Positions 8,179 to 16,727 of a stretch of DNA of 64,000 nt are shown here, one piece after another. The notes beneath the pieces were generated by a model, which was not told the DNA's origin, did not search any database, and saw nothing but the letters and a program-made list of their open reading frames with translations. Location of the stretch: positions 186,001 through 250,000 of the forward strand of contig NZ_JAMXQU010000002.1 in the NCBI RefSeq assembly GCF_024054035.1. Reading direction: 5' to 3'. A program made the translations under genes and the position numbers. The stretch comes from Asaia lannensis NBRC 102526. GTDB taxonomy: Bacteria > Pseudomonadota > Alphaproteobacteria > Acetobacterales > Acetobacteraceae. Positions within the stretch are counted from its first letter, which is position 1; each line of letters begins with the position of its first letter.

Positions 8179-9099
8179 CTAGGTGTCGGCGTTCGATGCA
8201 CCGGCTTTGTGTCGCAGCCATCTCCACCAGAAGTAGGGGGCTCTTCCCCCATGACCGAAATAGGACAGGCGCGCCTCGTGAAGATGAACCCGCCCGAAGG
8301 TCTCGGCCCGGATCAGGGCGATCATGATGGCTGCGCCGCAGAACGGTCCGGTCAGATAGACCCAGAAATCGCCCCATGCGCCAGATATGAGAGCCGGTCC
8401 GAAACTGCGTGCAAGATTGGTGCTGTCACCTGAAAGCCAGGCCTCGAACGGATTGAGCATGAAAAAGACAGGCCCCGCTGCCCAGGCGGCAAACGGACGC
8501 AAATGAGGCCGGGCACCGCAGAGCAGCACGACAGAAACAAGAATGGCGGTTGTCGTTACTTCGCCAACGAAAGCCCACCAGGGGGGTACGAATGGCGATG
8601 GCATGGTAGCCGCAAAATGCATAGCAACGCACCATCGTCCCCAATGCGGCCATATCAGCCCGCTCGCTGCCACAAGCCCCGCTCCGAATACCGCCCCGGA
8701 CATCTGGGCCAGCATGTAGAAGATTGTGTCGGTCAGAGCGAGACGCTTACCCAGACAAAAGGCAAAGCTGATGGATGGGCTGAGGTGAGCACCGCTGACA
8801 CGACCGAACGGCGAAAGCGCGGCCAGGGTCGAACTCAACCCGAACAGCAGCCCCTCAAGGGCAGTCAGAAGATTGGGCCAGTTGGAGAGTGCCTTGCCGA
8901 TCGGGCTGAGTGGAGAGCCGATCGCAACATTGGTGCAGATGCCTCCAATCAGCAGAAGCGCCGTTGCCCAGAATTCGCACATGTAGAGGCGGGGGTGGAA
9001 ATATCGCCCGGCGGCCGGTTTGCCGACAAGAGGGCGATCCTCAGGATGCGGATAGAGCGCTTCCAGACGATCCCCGCATACCGGTTCTTCTGCCTCCAC
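8179..9099 (-). CDS. Aquaporin-like MIP-family channel with altered NPA boxes
   Basis: The product (306 residues from the GTG at 9099) has the six-helix architecture of the major intrinsic protein family. The two half-helix boxes are recognisable but altered: the first reads SGAHLSPSIS where the family has HLNPAVS, and the second reads STNLARSFGPAL where the family has NPAR. The arginine after the second box, part of the selectivity filter, is kept. The GTG start is chosen because GGGGAG lies four bases upstream; a TTG at 9144 would add 15 residues. About 37 polar residues precede the first helix and a tail of about 40 residues follows the last. The true glycerol facilitator of this genome is at 39.97 kb, so this one probably passes water, a gas or another small solute. 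Confidence 0.78.
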   Translation of the reverse strand: MEAEEPVCGDRLEALYPHPEDRPLVGKPAAGRYFHPRLYMCEFWATALLLIGGICTNVAIGSPLSPIGKALSNWPNLLTALEGLLFGLSSTLAALSPFGRVSGAHLSPSISFAFCLGKRLALTDTIFYMLAQMSGAVFGAGLVAASGLIWPHWGRWCVAMHFAATMPSPFVPPWWAFVGEVTTTAILVSVVLLCGARPHLRPFAAWAAGPVFFMLNPFEAWLSGDSTNLARSFGPALISGAWGDFWVYLTGPFCGAAIMIALIRAETFGRVHLHEARLSYFGHGGRAPYFWWRWLRHKAGASNADT

Positions 9100-9278
9100 G
9101 CTTCTCCCCTCTCCCTGCCGGATATGGCCATTATCGACGGCCAATCCAGTGCGATGCGTCCTGCGCCCTCATTGCACGGCGTTCTGTCCCGCTCCCTCAG
9201 ACCGACCAGGCCCCGGCAACCCGGACATGGCGTGCTCGGAAGGACCGGTGGTCAGTGAGCACTCTGCGCCGCAGACTG

Positions 9279-10520
9279 TCAGACGGCAACAAACAGACCG
9301 GTGATGGCTGCACTCATGAGGTTGGATAACGTTCCGGCAATCACGCAGCGTGAGGCGATGGTCGCGATCTCGGCCCGACGCTCGGGCGCCACGCTACCGA
9401 AACCGCCAATCAGAATACCGACGCTGGAGAAATTCGAAAAACCGCACAGGGCAACGGAAACGATCGCCAGACTATGCACCGAAAGGGCATGAGCATGGAT
9501 CAGCGGTGAGAGCCCGACATAGGCCACGAATTCGTTGAAGGCGATTTTCTGCCCGAGCAGACCACCAACAAGATGAGCCTCCCCCCATGGAATGCCGATC
9601 AGCCAGGCAAGGGGTGCCATGACCACGCCGAGAATTGCTGACAGGGTAAGATCGGGCATATGCAACGCGCTCCCCAGGCCGTGCAGCAAGCCGTCAAGCA
9701 GTGCCGTCAGGCCCACGAACGCCACCAGAACGGCTCCAACAGCCAAGGCCACGCGTGCGCCACTCATGGCCCCTTCAGCCAGGGCATCGAACACACCGTT
9801 CGTTTCGAGCTCCGCTCTGGGCATGGGTGCCCCGGCATATGCGGCATCCTCAGGCGTCGGCCAGAGAATTTTGGCAAAGAGCAGACCACCGGGTATGGCC
9901 ATGAACGATGCTGCAAGCAGGTAATGCATGGGCACACCGAGACCCGCATAGCCTGCCAGCACCGATCCCGATACGGATGCCGTTCCGGAGCTCATGATGG
10001 TGAACAGTTCGGCGCGTCGCAGTTTCATGACATAGGGACGCAGCACCACGGGCATTTCGCTCTGCCCGAGAAACACGGTCATCACGGCAGAGAATGATTC
10101 GATGGGCGTGGTGCCCAGCAGGCGGCACAGGCCCTGACCGATCAGCCGCGCCAGTCCCTGCATGACACCCCAATGGTAGAACAGCGCAATCAGGGCGGAG
10201 ACATAGACAATGGCGGGAAGGACCTGAAACGCGAAGATAAAGCCGTCTTCGCCGAAAAGCGTCCCCATTCTCGGGCCTGCCAGCCCCCCGAACAGAAAAT
10301 GCGTGCCGACCTGACCGTAGGAGAGAACCGCACCGACGCCATCGGACAGCGCACCGAAAGCACGACGCCCCCAGGGAACGAACAGCGCAAGGGCGCCTAT
10401 GGCAGCCTGCAAGGCAAGCGCCGTGCCGACCAGCCGTATGTTGATCGCCCTGCGATTGGTCGAAAAAAGAACACCCAGCGCCAGAAGAACGACGATGCCT
10501 AACAAACCGCGCAGATACAT
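9279..10520 (-). CDS. NupC/CNT-family nucleoside transporter
   Basis: This 413-residue, strongly hydrophobic protein belongs to the concentrative nucleoside transporter family, which imports nucleosides with protons or sodium across the inner membrane. Recognisable elements are the early LGVLFSTNRRAI segment, the GxxxAFQVLPAIVYVSAL region, the central VFLGQSEMPVVLRPY motif with the conserved glutamine-serine-glutamate, SGTASVSGSVLAGY, KIAFNEFVAY, and the C-terminal CGFSNFSSVGI. The ATG at 10520 is preferred over 10541 because an AAGG lies about 7 bases before it, while the upstream ATG directly abuts its GGGAG. It is divergent from the glutathione peroxidase gene. Confidence 0.92.
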   Translation of the reverse strand: MYLRGLLGIVVLLALGVLFSTNRRAINIRLVGTALALQAAIGALALFVPWGRRAFGALSDGVGAVLSYGQVGTHFLFGGLAGPRMGTLFGEDGFIFAFQVLPAIVYVSALIALFYHWGVMQGLARLIGQGLCRLLGTTPIESFSAVMTVFLGQSEMPVVLRPYVMKLRRAELFTIMSSGTASVSGSVLAGYAGLGVPMHYLLAASFMAIPGGLLFAKILWPTPEDAAYAGAPMPRAELETNGVFDALAEGAMSGARVALAVGAVLVAFVGLTALLDGLLHGLGSALHMPDLTLSAILGVVMAPLAWLIGIPWGEAHLVGGLLGQKIAFNEFVAYVGLSPLIHAHALSVHSLAIVSVALCGFSNFSSVGILIGGFGSVAPERRAEIATIASRCVIAGTLSNLMSAAITGLFVAV

Positions 10521-10728
10521 TAACGGGCCTTCATCACTCATCTCCCATCGAACCGGCTATAAGGTGCGAGGGAGGCCATTGGACGCTGCGTTACCGCGAA
10601 GAGCCCTGCAAAGCAAAACCGGGAACCGTTCCAGACGCGGAAGGTTCTGAGTTTGTCGGGATGCTTGCACGGTGTCCAGCACAAAGCCACATTCCCGACA
10701 GGCACATCACGAGGCATGACGGACTATC

Positions 10729-11217
10729 ATGACAACACGCTTTTACGATTTGCATATCCCCGCCTTGTGTGGCGAACCCATCTCCATGGCGGATTTCCGT
10801 GGAAAGGTCGTGCTGATCGCCAATACCGCCTCAAAATGCGGCTTCACCCCGCAATATGAGGGGCTTCAGTATCTCTGGAGCCATTATGCGAAATCCGGGC
10901 TCGTCGTTCTCGGTGTACCGAGCAACGATTTCGGTCAGCAGGAGCCCGGTTCAGCGTCTGAAATCCAGTCGACCTGCTCGCGCAATTACGGTGTCAGTTT
11001 CCCCATGGCAGCCAAGTCTCACGTGAAGGGACCGCACGCCATTCCGCTTTTCCGCTGGCTTGCCCATGAGGGCGGCATATTGTCGCGCCCACGCTGGAAT
11101 TTCTACAAATACATCGTCTCGCGCGAGGGAAAGCTGCTGGCTTGGTATACCCCGCTCACCTCGCCCGATTCAGGCCGCTTCAAGGCCAGCCTGATGCGCG
11201 CGATCATGGATCGTTGA
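10729..11217 (+). CDS. Glutathione peroxidase family (thiol peroxidase)
   Basis: The 162-residue protein reduces hydrogen and organic peroxides with a thiol donor. The peroxidatic residue is a cysteine, Cys37, in NTASKCGFTPQY, not selenocysteine. The other catalytic positions of the family are present: the glutamine-rich loop PSNDFGQQEPGS and the tryptophan in RPRWNFYKYIV. Bacterial proteins of this group often use thioredoxin rather than glutathione. The gene stands alone between divergent and convergent neighbours. Glutathione synthetase is encoded 22 kb away. Confidence 0.93.
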   Translation: MTTRFYDLHIPALCGEPISMADFRGKVVLIANTASKCGFTPQYEGLQYLWSHYAKSGLVVLGVPSNDFGQQEPGSASEIQSTCSRNYGVSFPMAAKSHVKGPHAIPLFRWLAHEGGILSRPRWNFYKYIVSREGKLLAWYTPLTSPDSGRFKASLMRAIMDR

Positions 11218-11223
11218 CAGAAA

Positions 11224-11253
11224 CGATGGTCCGGTTTACGGCCCGGGCCATCG
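11224..11253. terminator. Bidirectional hairpin between gpx and lysE-type gene
   Basis: CGATGGTCCGG pairs with CCGGGCCATCG (11 bp with one G-T pair, 8-base loop) in the convergent gap, so it can serve both genes. Confidence 0.6.
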
Positions 11254-11269
11254 CTCGAAGCGCCTGTGC

Positions 11270-11908
11270 CTATCCCTGGCGTTCGAGAGCGAGTTTCAGA
11301 CCGAACGCCATGAAAATACCCCCTGTGACACGGTCGAGAACAGCGACCGTGCTTGGACGGGCCAGGAATGCACCCAGCGGCACCGTCATCATGATGAGCA
11401 GCGAAAACCAGCTGAGTGTCAGAGCCACCTGAATACCTGCGAGAAGCAAGGAAAATGCCACGAAATTCACCCCGTGCGGGATGAATTGTGGCAGGAAAGT
11501 AATAAAGAAAATACCGACTTTGGGATTGAGCAGATTGGTGGTCAGGCCCTGACGAAAACTCTGAACCCCCGTGAGACGCGTCAGTCTCACACCGTTCTCC
11601 GATGAGGCAAGGTGCGCACGCGGTTGCAGAAGCAGGCGTATCCCGACACTGAAGAGATAGATCGCGCCCGCCCATTTGACGACGGTAAAGCCGATCTTTG
11701 AAGCCGCCAGAAGGGCCGTAAGTCCGAAAGCCGCACTGACACCCCAGACGAGAAGCCCGAGCGTAATCCCTAAAGCCGCACAAAAGCCGGTTCGCGGTCC
11801 GGACACGGTCGCACTGCGCAGAACGAAGGCCGTGTCCAGACCCGGCACGAGCGTGAACACACCGGCAGCCAGCACAAAGCTGGTGAGAGAGAGAATCACT
11901 GGGCTCAT
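11270..11908 (-). CDS. LysE/RhtB-family amino acid exporter
   Basis: The 212-residue protein has the size and pattern of LysE-type exporters: about six hydrophobic segments, the early loop FTLVPGLDTAFVLRSA (the family's PGPxxxxV region), GITLGLLVWGVSAAFGL in helix two, the FRQGLTTNLLNPK loop between helices, and FFITFLPQFI. Such proteins export basic or neutral amino acids or related metabolites; the substrate cannot be told here. It is convergent with the peroxidase gene. Confidence 0.9.
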   Translation of the reverse strand: MSPVILSLTSFVLAAGVFTLVPGLDTAFVLRSATVSGPRTGFCAALGITLGLLVWGVSAAFGLTALLAASKIGFTVVKWAGAIYLFSVGIRLLLQPRAHLASSENGVRLTRLTGVQSFRQGLTTNLLNPKVGIFFITFLPQFIPHGVNFVAFSLLLAGIQVALTLSWFSLLIMMTVPLGAFLARPSTVAVLDRVTGGIFMAFGLKLALERQG

Positions 11909-12280
11909 CGGTCTGCCTCGTCACCTGAAAGGATGGCGGATCGATCAGGCCTGAAAGAGCCCTGAGGCGATGCGCCATTTCGGTATTTTCTGAAAGTCGT
12001 TCGGGTGACGCTTCTAACGCGCTCAATCGACGGGCGACAAGGCTCGGTACCCCCGTCCTGCCATGCCCGCAGCGCAGACCTTACCGGACGGAGACAGACT
12101 GAAAACCGAAAATTGACAGGCCGTAATCTGTCGGGATCGCCGATGCTGAATCGGCACCGCCACAGTAATGCCATGCTGACCCATGAGGGAGCAGGATCTG
12201 GCGCACCCGATGGCGCTTTGTCACGCTTGCGTCTAAAGAGGCGCGTTGTTTTTTGCTCGTTCTCTGACTGGAAGCCCGGA
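11909..12280. other. Intergenic region between lysE-type gene and murJ
   Basis: This 372-base divergent gap has no gene I can support. The frame upstream of murJ is open from 12005 but its sequence is unlike MurJ. A TTGACA at 12113 is a candidate -35 box for murJ, without a good -10. Confidence 0.4.
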
Positions 12281-13834
12281 ATGCTCCGAAACCTGATCAC
12301 CGTCGGTGGTTGGACCATGCTGTCCCGTATCCTTGGACTGGTACGCGACCAGTTGCTGGCAGCTTTCCTCGGGGCCGGCCCCGTTCAGGACGCGTACCAG
12401 ATTGCCTTTCGTCTGCCGAACATGTTTCGGCGTCTGTTCGGTGAAGGTGCGTTCAACGCGGCATTCGTTCCCCTCTTCACCGAACGTCTGACAAAGCATG
12501 GCCCCGAGGACGCGCGCCGCTTCGCCTCACAGGCGCTGAGCTGCCTGAGCGCCTGGCTTTTGGGCATCACGATCCTTGGCGAAGTGTTCATGCCATGGAT
12601 CATCGAAATCATCGCGCCGGGCTTCGATCATGGGGGCGGTCGTTTCGATATGGCCGTCACATTCACCCGGATCACCTTCCCCTATCTCATCCTGATCTGC
12701 ACAGCGGCCCTTGTGGCCGGTGTTCTGAACGGCCTGCACAAATTCTCCATGGCGGCAGGCGCCTATGTGTCGTTCAACATCGTCGGAATTGCCGCAATCC
12801 TTCTCGGGGCGCTCGTCTTTCACAATACGGCGCTCTGGACTTCCATAGGCATTACGATCTCGGGCTTTGTGCAACTCGGGCTTCTGCTCTGGTCAGTGCG
12901 ACGTGCCGGCATGCGTCTGTCGCTACCGAGACCGCGCCTCACGCCTGAAATGCGCGACATGCTGCGTCGTCTCTGGCCCGGCCTCATGGGATCGGGGGCC
13001 ACGCAGCTCAATCTGACGGTCGATACGCTCATCTCGACCCTGCTGCCTGCGGGGTCGATTTCATGGCTGTATTTTGCCGATCGCGTGAATCAGCTGCCTC
13101 TTGGTGTTCTGGGAGCCGCTGCCGGTACGACGCTTCTGCCCGTGCTGACGCGACACGTGGCCGCACGCGATGAAGCAGGCGGCCAGCAGACGCTCAACCG
13201 CGCCATCGATTACGCCTCGATCCTCACTTTTCCTGCCTGTTTCGGGCTGCTTGCTCTGGCACCGGAGATCATGGCCACGCTTTTCGGCTACGGAAAATTC
13301 TCGACCGAGGATGCGCTTCTTTCAGCCCAGTCCCTGCGCGCCTACGCGTTGGGTCTGCCAGCCTTCATCCTGATCAAGGTGCTATCGCCGGGATTTTTCG
13401 CCCATGGCGATACGCGCACCCCAGTCAGGATCGGCTTTTTCACCCTCGCGCTGAATCTGGCGCTCAACCTCGCCCTGTATCGCCCCCTGGCTCATGTCGG
13501 GCCGCCTTTGGCCAGCACCATTGCCGCTCTGGTCAATCTTGCCTTCCTTGCCGTCATTCTGCGCCGACGCGCCGTTTTCCGCCCCGACCGTGTGCTGATG
13601 CTGCGTCTGGTCAAGATCGTCATCGCTTCTTTCGTCATGGCGGTCGTGACCCTGATCCTGACGCGCATGATCGCCCCCGGGCTGGTGATGTGGCACGGCC
13701 TCATGCGTGCCTCCATGCTCGGCATGCTCATGATGCTGGCAGGCGTCGTCTATATGGCCGCTCTCTGGGCTCTCGGCATTGCGCAGCCGGAGCGTCTGAT
13801 ACGTCGCATTCTTCGACGTGGCCGCAGCAACTGA
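12281..13834 (+). CDS. murJ: Lipid II flippase MurJ
   Basis: MurJ moves the peptidoglycan precursor lipid II across the inner membrane. The 517-residue product has about 14 hydrophobic segments and the family signatures near its N-terminus: SRILGLVRDQLLA, GPVQDAYQIAFRLPNMFRRLFGEGAFNAAFVPLF. The ATG at 12281 gives the standard MLRNLITVGGWT opening; the frame runs 92 codons further upstream but that part is not MurJ-like. It is followed by mutS and glnD, an order frequent in alphaproteobacteria. Confidence 0.95.
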   Translation: MLRNLITVGGWTMLSRILGLVRDQLLAAFLGAGPVQDAYQIAFRLPNMFRRLFGEGAFNAAFVPLFTERLTKHGPEDARRFASQALSCLSAWLLGITILGEVFMPWIIEIIAPGFDHGGGRFDMAVTFTRITFPYLILICTAALVAGVLNGLHKFSMAAGAYVSFNIVGIAAILLGALVFHNTALWTSIGITISGFVQLGLLLWSVRRAGMRLSLPRPRLTPEMRDMLRRLWPGLMGSGATQLNLTVDTLISTLLPAGSISWLYFADRVNQLPLGVLGAAAGTTLLPVLTRHVAARDEAGGQQTLNRAIDYASILTFPACFGLLALAPEIMATLFGYGKFSTEDALLSAQSLRAYALGLPAFILIKVLSPGFFAHGDTRTPVRIGFFTLALNLALNLALYRPLAHVGPPLASTIAALVNLAFLAVILRRRAVFRPDRVLMLRLVKIVIASFVMAVVTLILTRMIAPGLVMWHGLMRASMLGMLMMLAGVVYMAALWALGIAQPERLIRRILRRGRSN

Positions 13835-13848
13835 AGAACATCTCACAC

Positions 13849-13883
13849 TGCGGTCAGGCGAAACGGGGATTTTCCTGACCGCA
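13849..13883 (+). terminator. Hairpin after murJ
   Basis: TGCGGTCAGG and CCTGACCGCA form a perfect 10-bp stem with a 15-base loop just after the murJ stop. No T tract follows. Confidence 0.45.
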
Positions 13884-14014
13884 TCGTCAAGCGTTGCGAA
13901 ATTATCATGGCCCGTACGCGATCGGCGTCCGGATCTTTACCGGGTGTTCACACAGGCACCGGACGCGGTTACGATACTGGACATGTGGCGTGCCAATTTT
14001 CCTCTTTCTGCATT

Positions 14015-16678
14015 ATGACGACCCCTGACATCACAGGCCGAATTCCGTCTGCCGAAGGGGCGACGCCTGCCATGGCGCAATGGTTTGCCCTCAAGGCGCA
14101 GGAGCCTGACGCGCTTCTCTTTTTCCGTATGGGCGATTTCTACGAACTGTTTTTCGCCGATGCGGAAACGGCAGCCATGGCGCTCGATATCAGTCTCACC
14201 ACACGCGGCAAGCATAACGATATGCCGATCCCGATGTGCGGTGTGCCGGTTGCCGCTGCGCCTGCCTATCTCGCACGGCTGATACGACGCGGCTTCCGCG
14301 TTGCCGTGGCTGAACAGACGGAACAGGCGCGAAAACCGGGTGAACCGCCACAGAAAGGACCGCTTTCACGCGCCATCGTACGCCTTGTCACCGCCGGGAC
14401 CCTGACCGAAGAAGAACTTCTTGAGGCAGGGCGGCAAAACCTCCTTTTCGCCGTCGTCGCCCCCTCGAAAAAGACACGCGCTAGCGATCGCTGCGGCGCA
14501 GCCTGGATCGATATTTCGACAGGCTCATTCGAGACAGCCACCCTGCCGAAATCGCAGATCGAGGAATTACTCGCCCGTCTCGATCCGTCGGAAATCCTGG
14601 CTGACCCGTCTCTCATCCCCGATCCTTACAGTGCGCGCGTGGCTCCCAACGTTTCCCAACCGGGCATAGAAAGTGCGCGCGCGCGTATGGCGCAGGTTTT
14701 CGAGGTGCCGCAGATCGCCATACTTGGCGATTTCACCGAAGAGGAAATCCGGGCGGCGACGCTGGTTCTGGACTACGTCAAGCGCAGTCAGGCTGGTGCC
14801 ATGCCGCGTATTGCGCGCCCGCTGCGTCGCGGCGAGGCCGAGTGTCTGGGGCTCGATCCTGCTACCCGTGCAAGCCTCGATCTGGTTCAGGCTCGAGACG
14901 GTACAACCACCCACACCCTTCTCTCTGCAGTCGACCGATGCGTGAGCGCAGCCGGTCAACGGCTGCTGGCCCAGTGGATCGCAGCGCCCTCAACCGACCT
15001 CACCCTGATACAGGACCGTCAGGCAGCATGGCGCTGGATAGGGGCTCAACCGGGACTGATGGAGTCGCTCACGCCCGTGCTCAGGCGTGCCCCCGATCTG
15101 GCGCGTGCTTTGGGCAGACTGTCTTCAGGGCGCGGTCTGCCGCGCGATCTGGCCGCTGCCCGCGATCTGCTCCAGGCGGCCGATGCGCTGGTCGCGCTGC
15201 TTGAGCCGATCTGTACCGATACCACACCGGCGCTGATACGCGCGCTGTTCGCGGGCCTTTACGGCCGGGCCGACAGCCTGCTGGCAACGCTCGAGAAAGC
15301 GCTCTCCGAAACGCTTCCCGCCCGTATCGAGGATGGCGGGGCGATTGCCACAGGTTACCATCCGGATCTTGATCGCTATCGTGGCCTGCGTGACGACAGC
15401 AAACGCATGCTCGCAGCCCTTCAGCAGCGCTATGCCGAGCGTTTCAACGTCGCCACACTGAAAATCCGCCATCATGCCCAGCTCGGTTATATCATCGAGA
15501 CATCGGCCCTTCATGCCGCGAAGCTGAAGGACTTTCCTGAGCTTTCCTTCCGCCAGGGTACGGCCAATCTCGTCCGCTTCACGACCGAGGAGCTGCTCGA
15601 TCTCGACCGGGCCATTCTCGAAGCGGCCGACAAGGCCAGCGCACTCGAACGACGTCTGTTTGCCGCACTCGTAGCGGAGACGGTGGCGCATCCGGCACTG
15701 CCCGAGCTGGCCACACTCTTCGCCATGGCCGATGTGCTGGCCGGTAGCGCAAAGCTGGCGCAGGGCGGCAACTGGTGCAGCCCTGAAATGACGCAGGACC
15801 AGAGCTTCGAGCTCAAATCCTGCCGTCATCCTGTGGTCGAGGCCGCACTCGACAAAACCACACGCTTCATTCCCAATGACTGCCACCTGCCCCCCGACCA
15901 GCGCGTCATGCTGCTGACCGGGCCGAATATGGCAGGTAAATCGACTTTTCTGAGACAGACGGCTCTGGCTGTCATTCTCGCTCAGGCCGGGCTGCCGATC
16001 CCCGCAGCGAAAGCGCGTATCGGTATCGTGGACAGGCTTTTCTCACGTGTTGGCGCCGCAGACGATCTGGCACGCGGAAGGTCGACGTTCATGGTCGAAA
16101 TGACCGAAACGGCCGCCATCCTGCGTCAGGCTGGTCCACGCTCGCTGGTGGTCGTGGATGAAATCGGTCGCGGCACATCCACGCTCGACGGGCTTGCCAT
16201 CGCCTGGGCCACGCTGGAGGCGCTCCATTCGCAGCTTGGCGCACGCACCATTTTTGCCACCCATTTTCACGAGCTGTGCAGCCTGTCCGATTCGATGCCA
16301 CGACTTACGCCCTATACGATGGCTGTGCGCGAATGGCAGGGCGAGGTGATCTTCCAGCATGAGGTGCGAAAAGGCGCGGCACGCAAGAGCTGGGGCGTTC
16401 ACGTGGCCCAGCTGGCCGGCGTACCGATGCCCGTCGTGCAGCGTGCCACGCGTCTTCTGGCGGCGCTCGAACGCGACCAGAGCCGGTCCGGCCCCCAGCT
16501 GCCGCTCTTCAAGGCTGCCGAGGCCGCACCCGCATGCGGATCGTCGCATGACGAACCGGATCGCCTGCGCGATGCGCTCGAAGCCCTGGACCCCGATGCG
16601 CTCTCGCCCAGAGACGCGCTCGAGACACTCTATGCCCTGCGCAAACTTGCGCTTGAAACAAAGAACGATTTGACCTGA
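14015..16678 (+). CDS. mutS: DNA mismatch repair protein MutS
   Basis: MutS recognises mismatches and small loops and, with ATP, recruits MutL. The 887-residue protein has the N-terminal mismatch-binding domain with FFRMGDFYELFF (the phenylalanine-x-glutamate pair that wedges into DNA), the connector and lever domains, Walker A LTGPNMAGKSTFLRQ, the DDLARGRSTFMVEM signature loop, Walker B LVVVDEIGRGTST, and the histidine switch ATHFHEL. The ATG at 14015 starts the protein about 12 residues before the domain; an upstream ATG at 13907 would add 36 unrelated residues. The last 30 residues carry the helix-turn-helix dimerisation segment. Confidence 0.97.
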   Translation: MTTPDITGRIPSAEGATPAMAQWFALKAQEPDALLFFRMGDFYELFFADAETAAMALDISLTTRGKHNDMPIPMCGVPVAAAPAYLARLIRRGFRVAVAEQTEQARKPGEPPQKGPLSRAIVRLVTAGTLTEEELLEAGRQNLLFAVVAPSKKTRASDRCGAAWIDISTGSFETATLPKSQIEELLARLDPSEILADPSLIPDPYSARVAPNVSQPGIESARARMAQVFEVPQIAILGDFTEEEIRAATLVLDYVKRSQAGAMPRIARPLRRGEAECLGLDPATRASLDLVQARDGTTTHTLLSAVDRCVSAAGQRLLAQWIAAPSTDLTLIQDRQAAWRWIGAQPGLMESLTPVLRRAPDLARALGRLSSGRGLPRDLAAARDLLQAADALVALLEPICTDTTPALIRALFAGLYGRADSLLATLEKALSETLPARIEDGGAIATGYHPDLDRYRGLRDDSKRMLAALQQRYAERFNVATLKIRHHAQLGYIIETSALHAAKLKDFPELSFRQGTANLVRFTTEELLDLDRAILEAADKASALERRLFAALVAETVAHPALPELATLFAMADVLAGSAKLAQGGNWCSPEMTQDQSFELKSCRHPVVEAALDKTTRFIPNDCHLPPDQRVMLLTGPNMAGKSTFLRQTALAVILAQAGLPIPAAKARIGIVDRLFSRVGAADDLARGRSTFMVEMTETAAILRQAGPRSLVVVDEIGRGTSTLDGLAIAWATLEALHSQLGARTIFATHFHELCSLSDSMPRLTPYTMAVREWQGEVIFQHEVRKGAARKSWGVHVAQLAGVPMPVVQRATRLLAALERDQSRSGPQLPLFKAAEAAPACGSSHDEPDRLRDALEALDPDALSPRDALETLYALRKLALETKNDLT

Positions 16679-16727
16679 AGATAGAGTCTTCAGGTATCCT
16701 GCAACGCCTCCTCCTCGACGGATCTTA

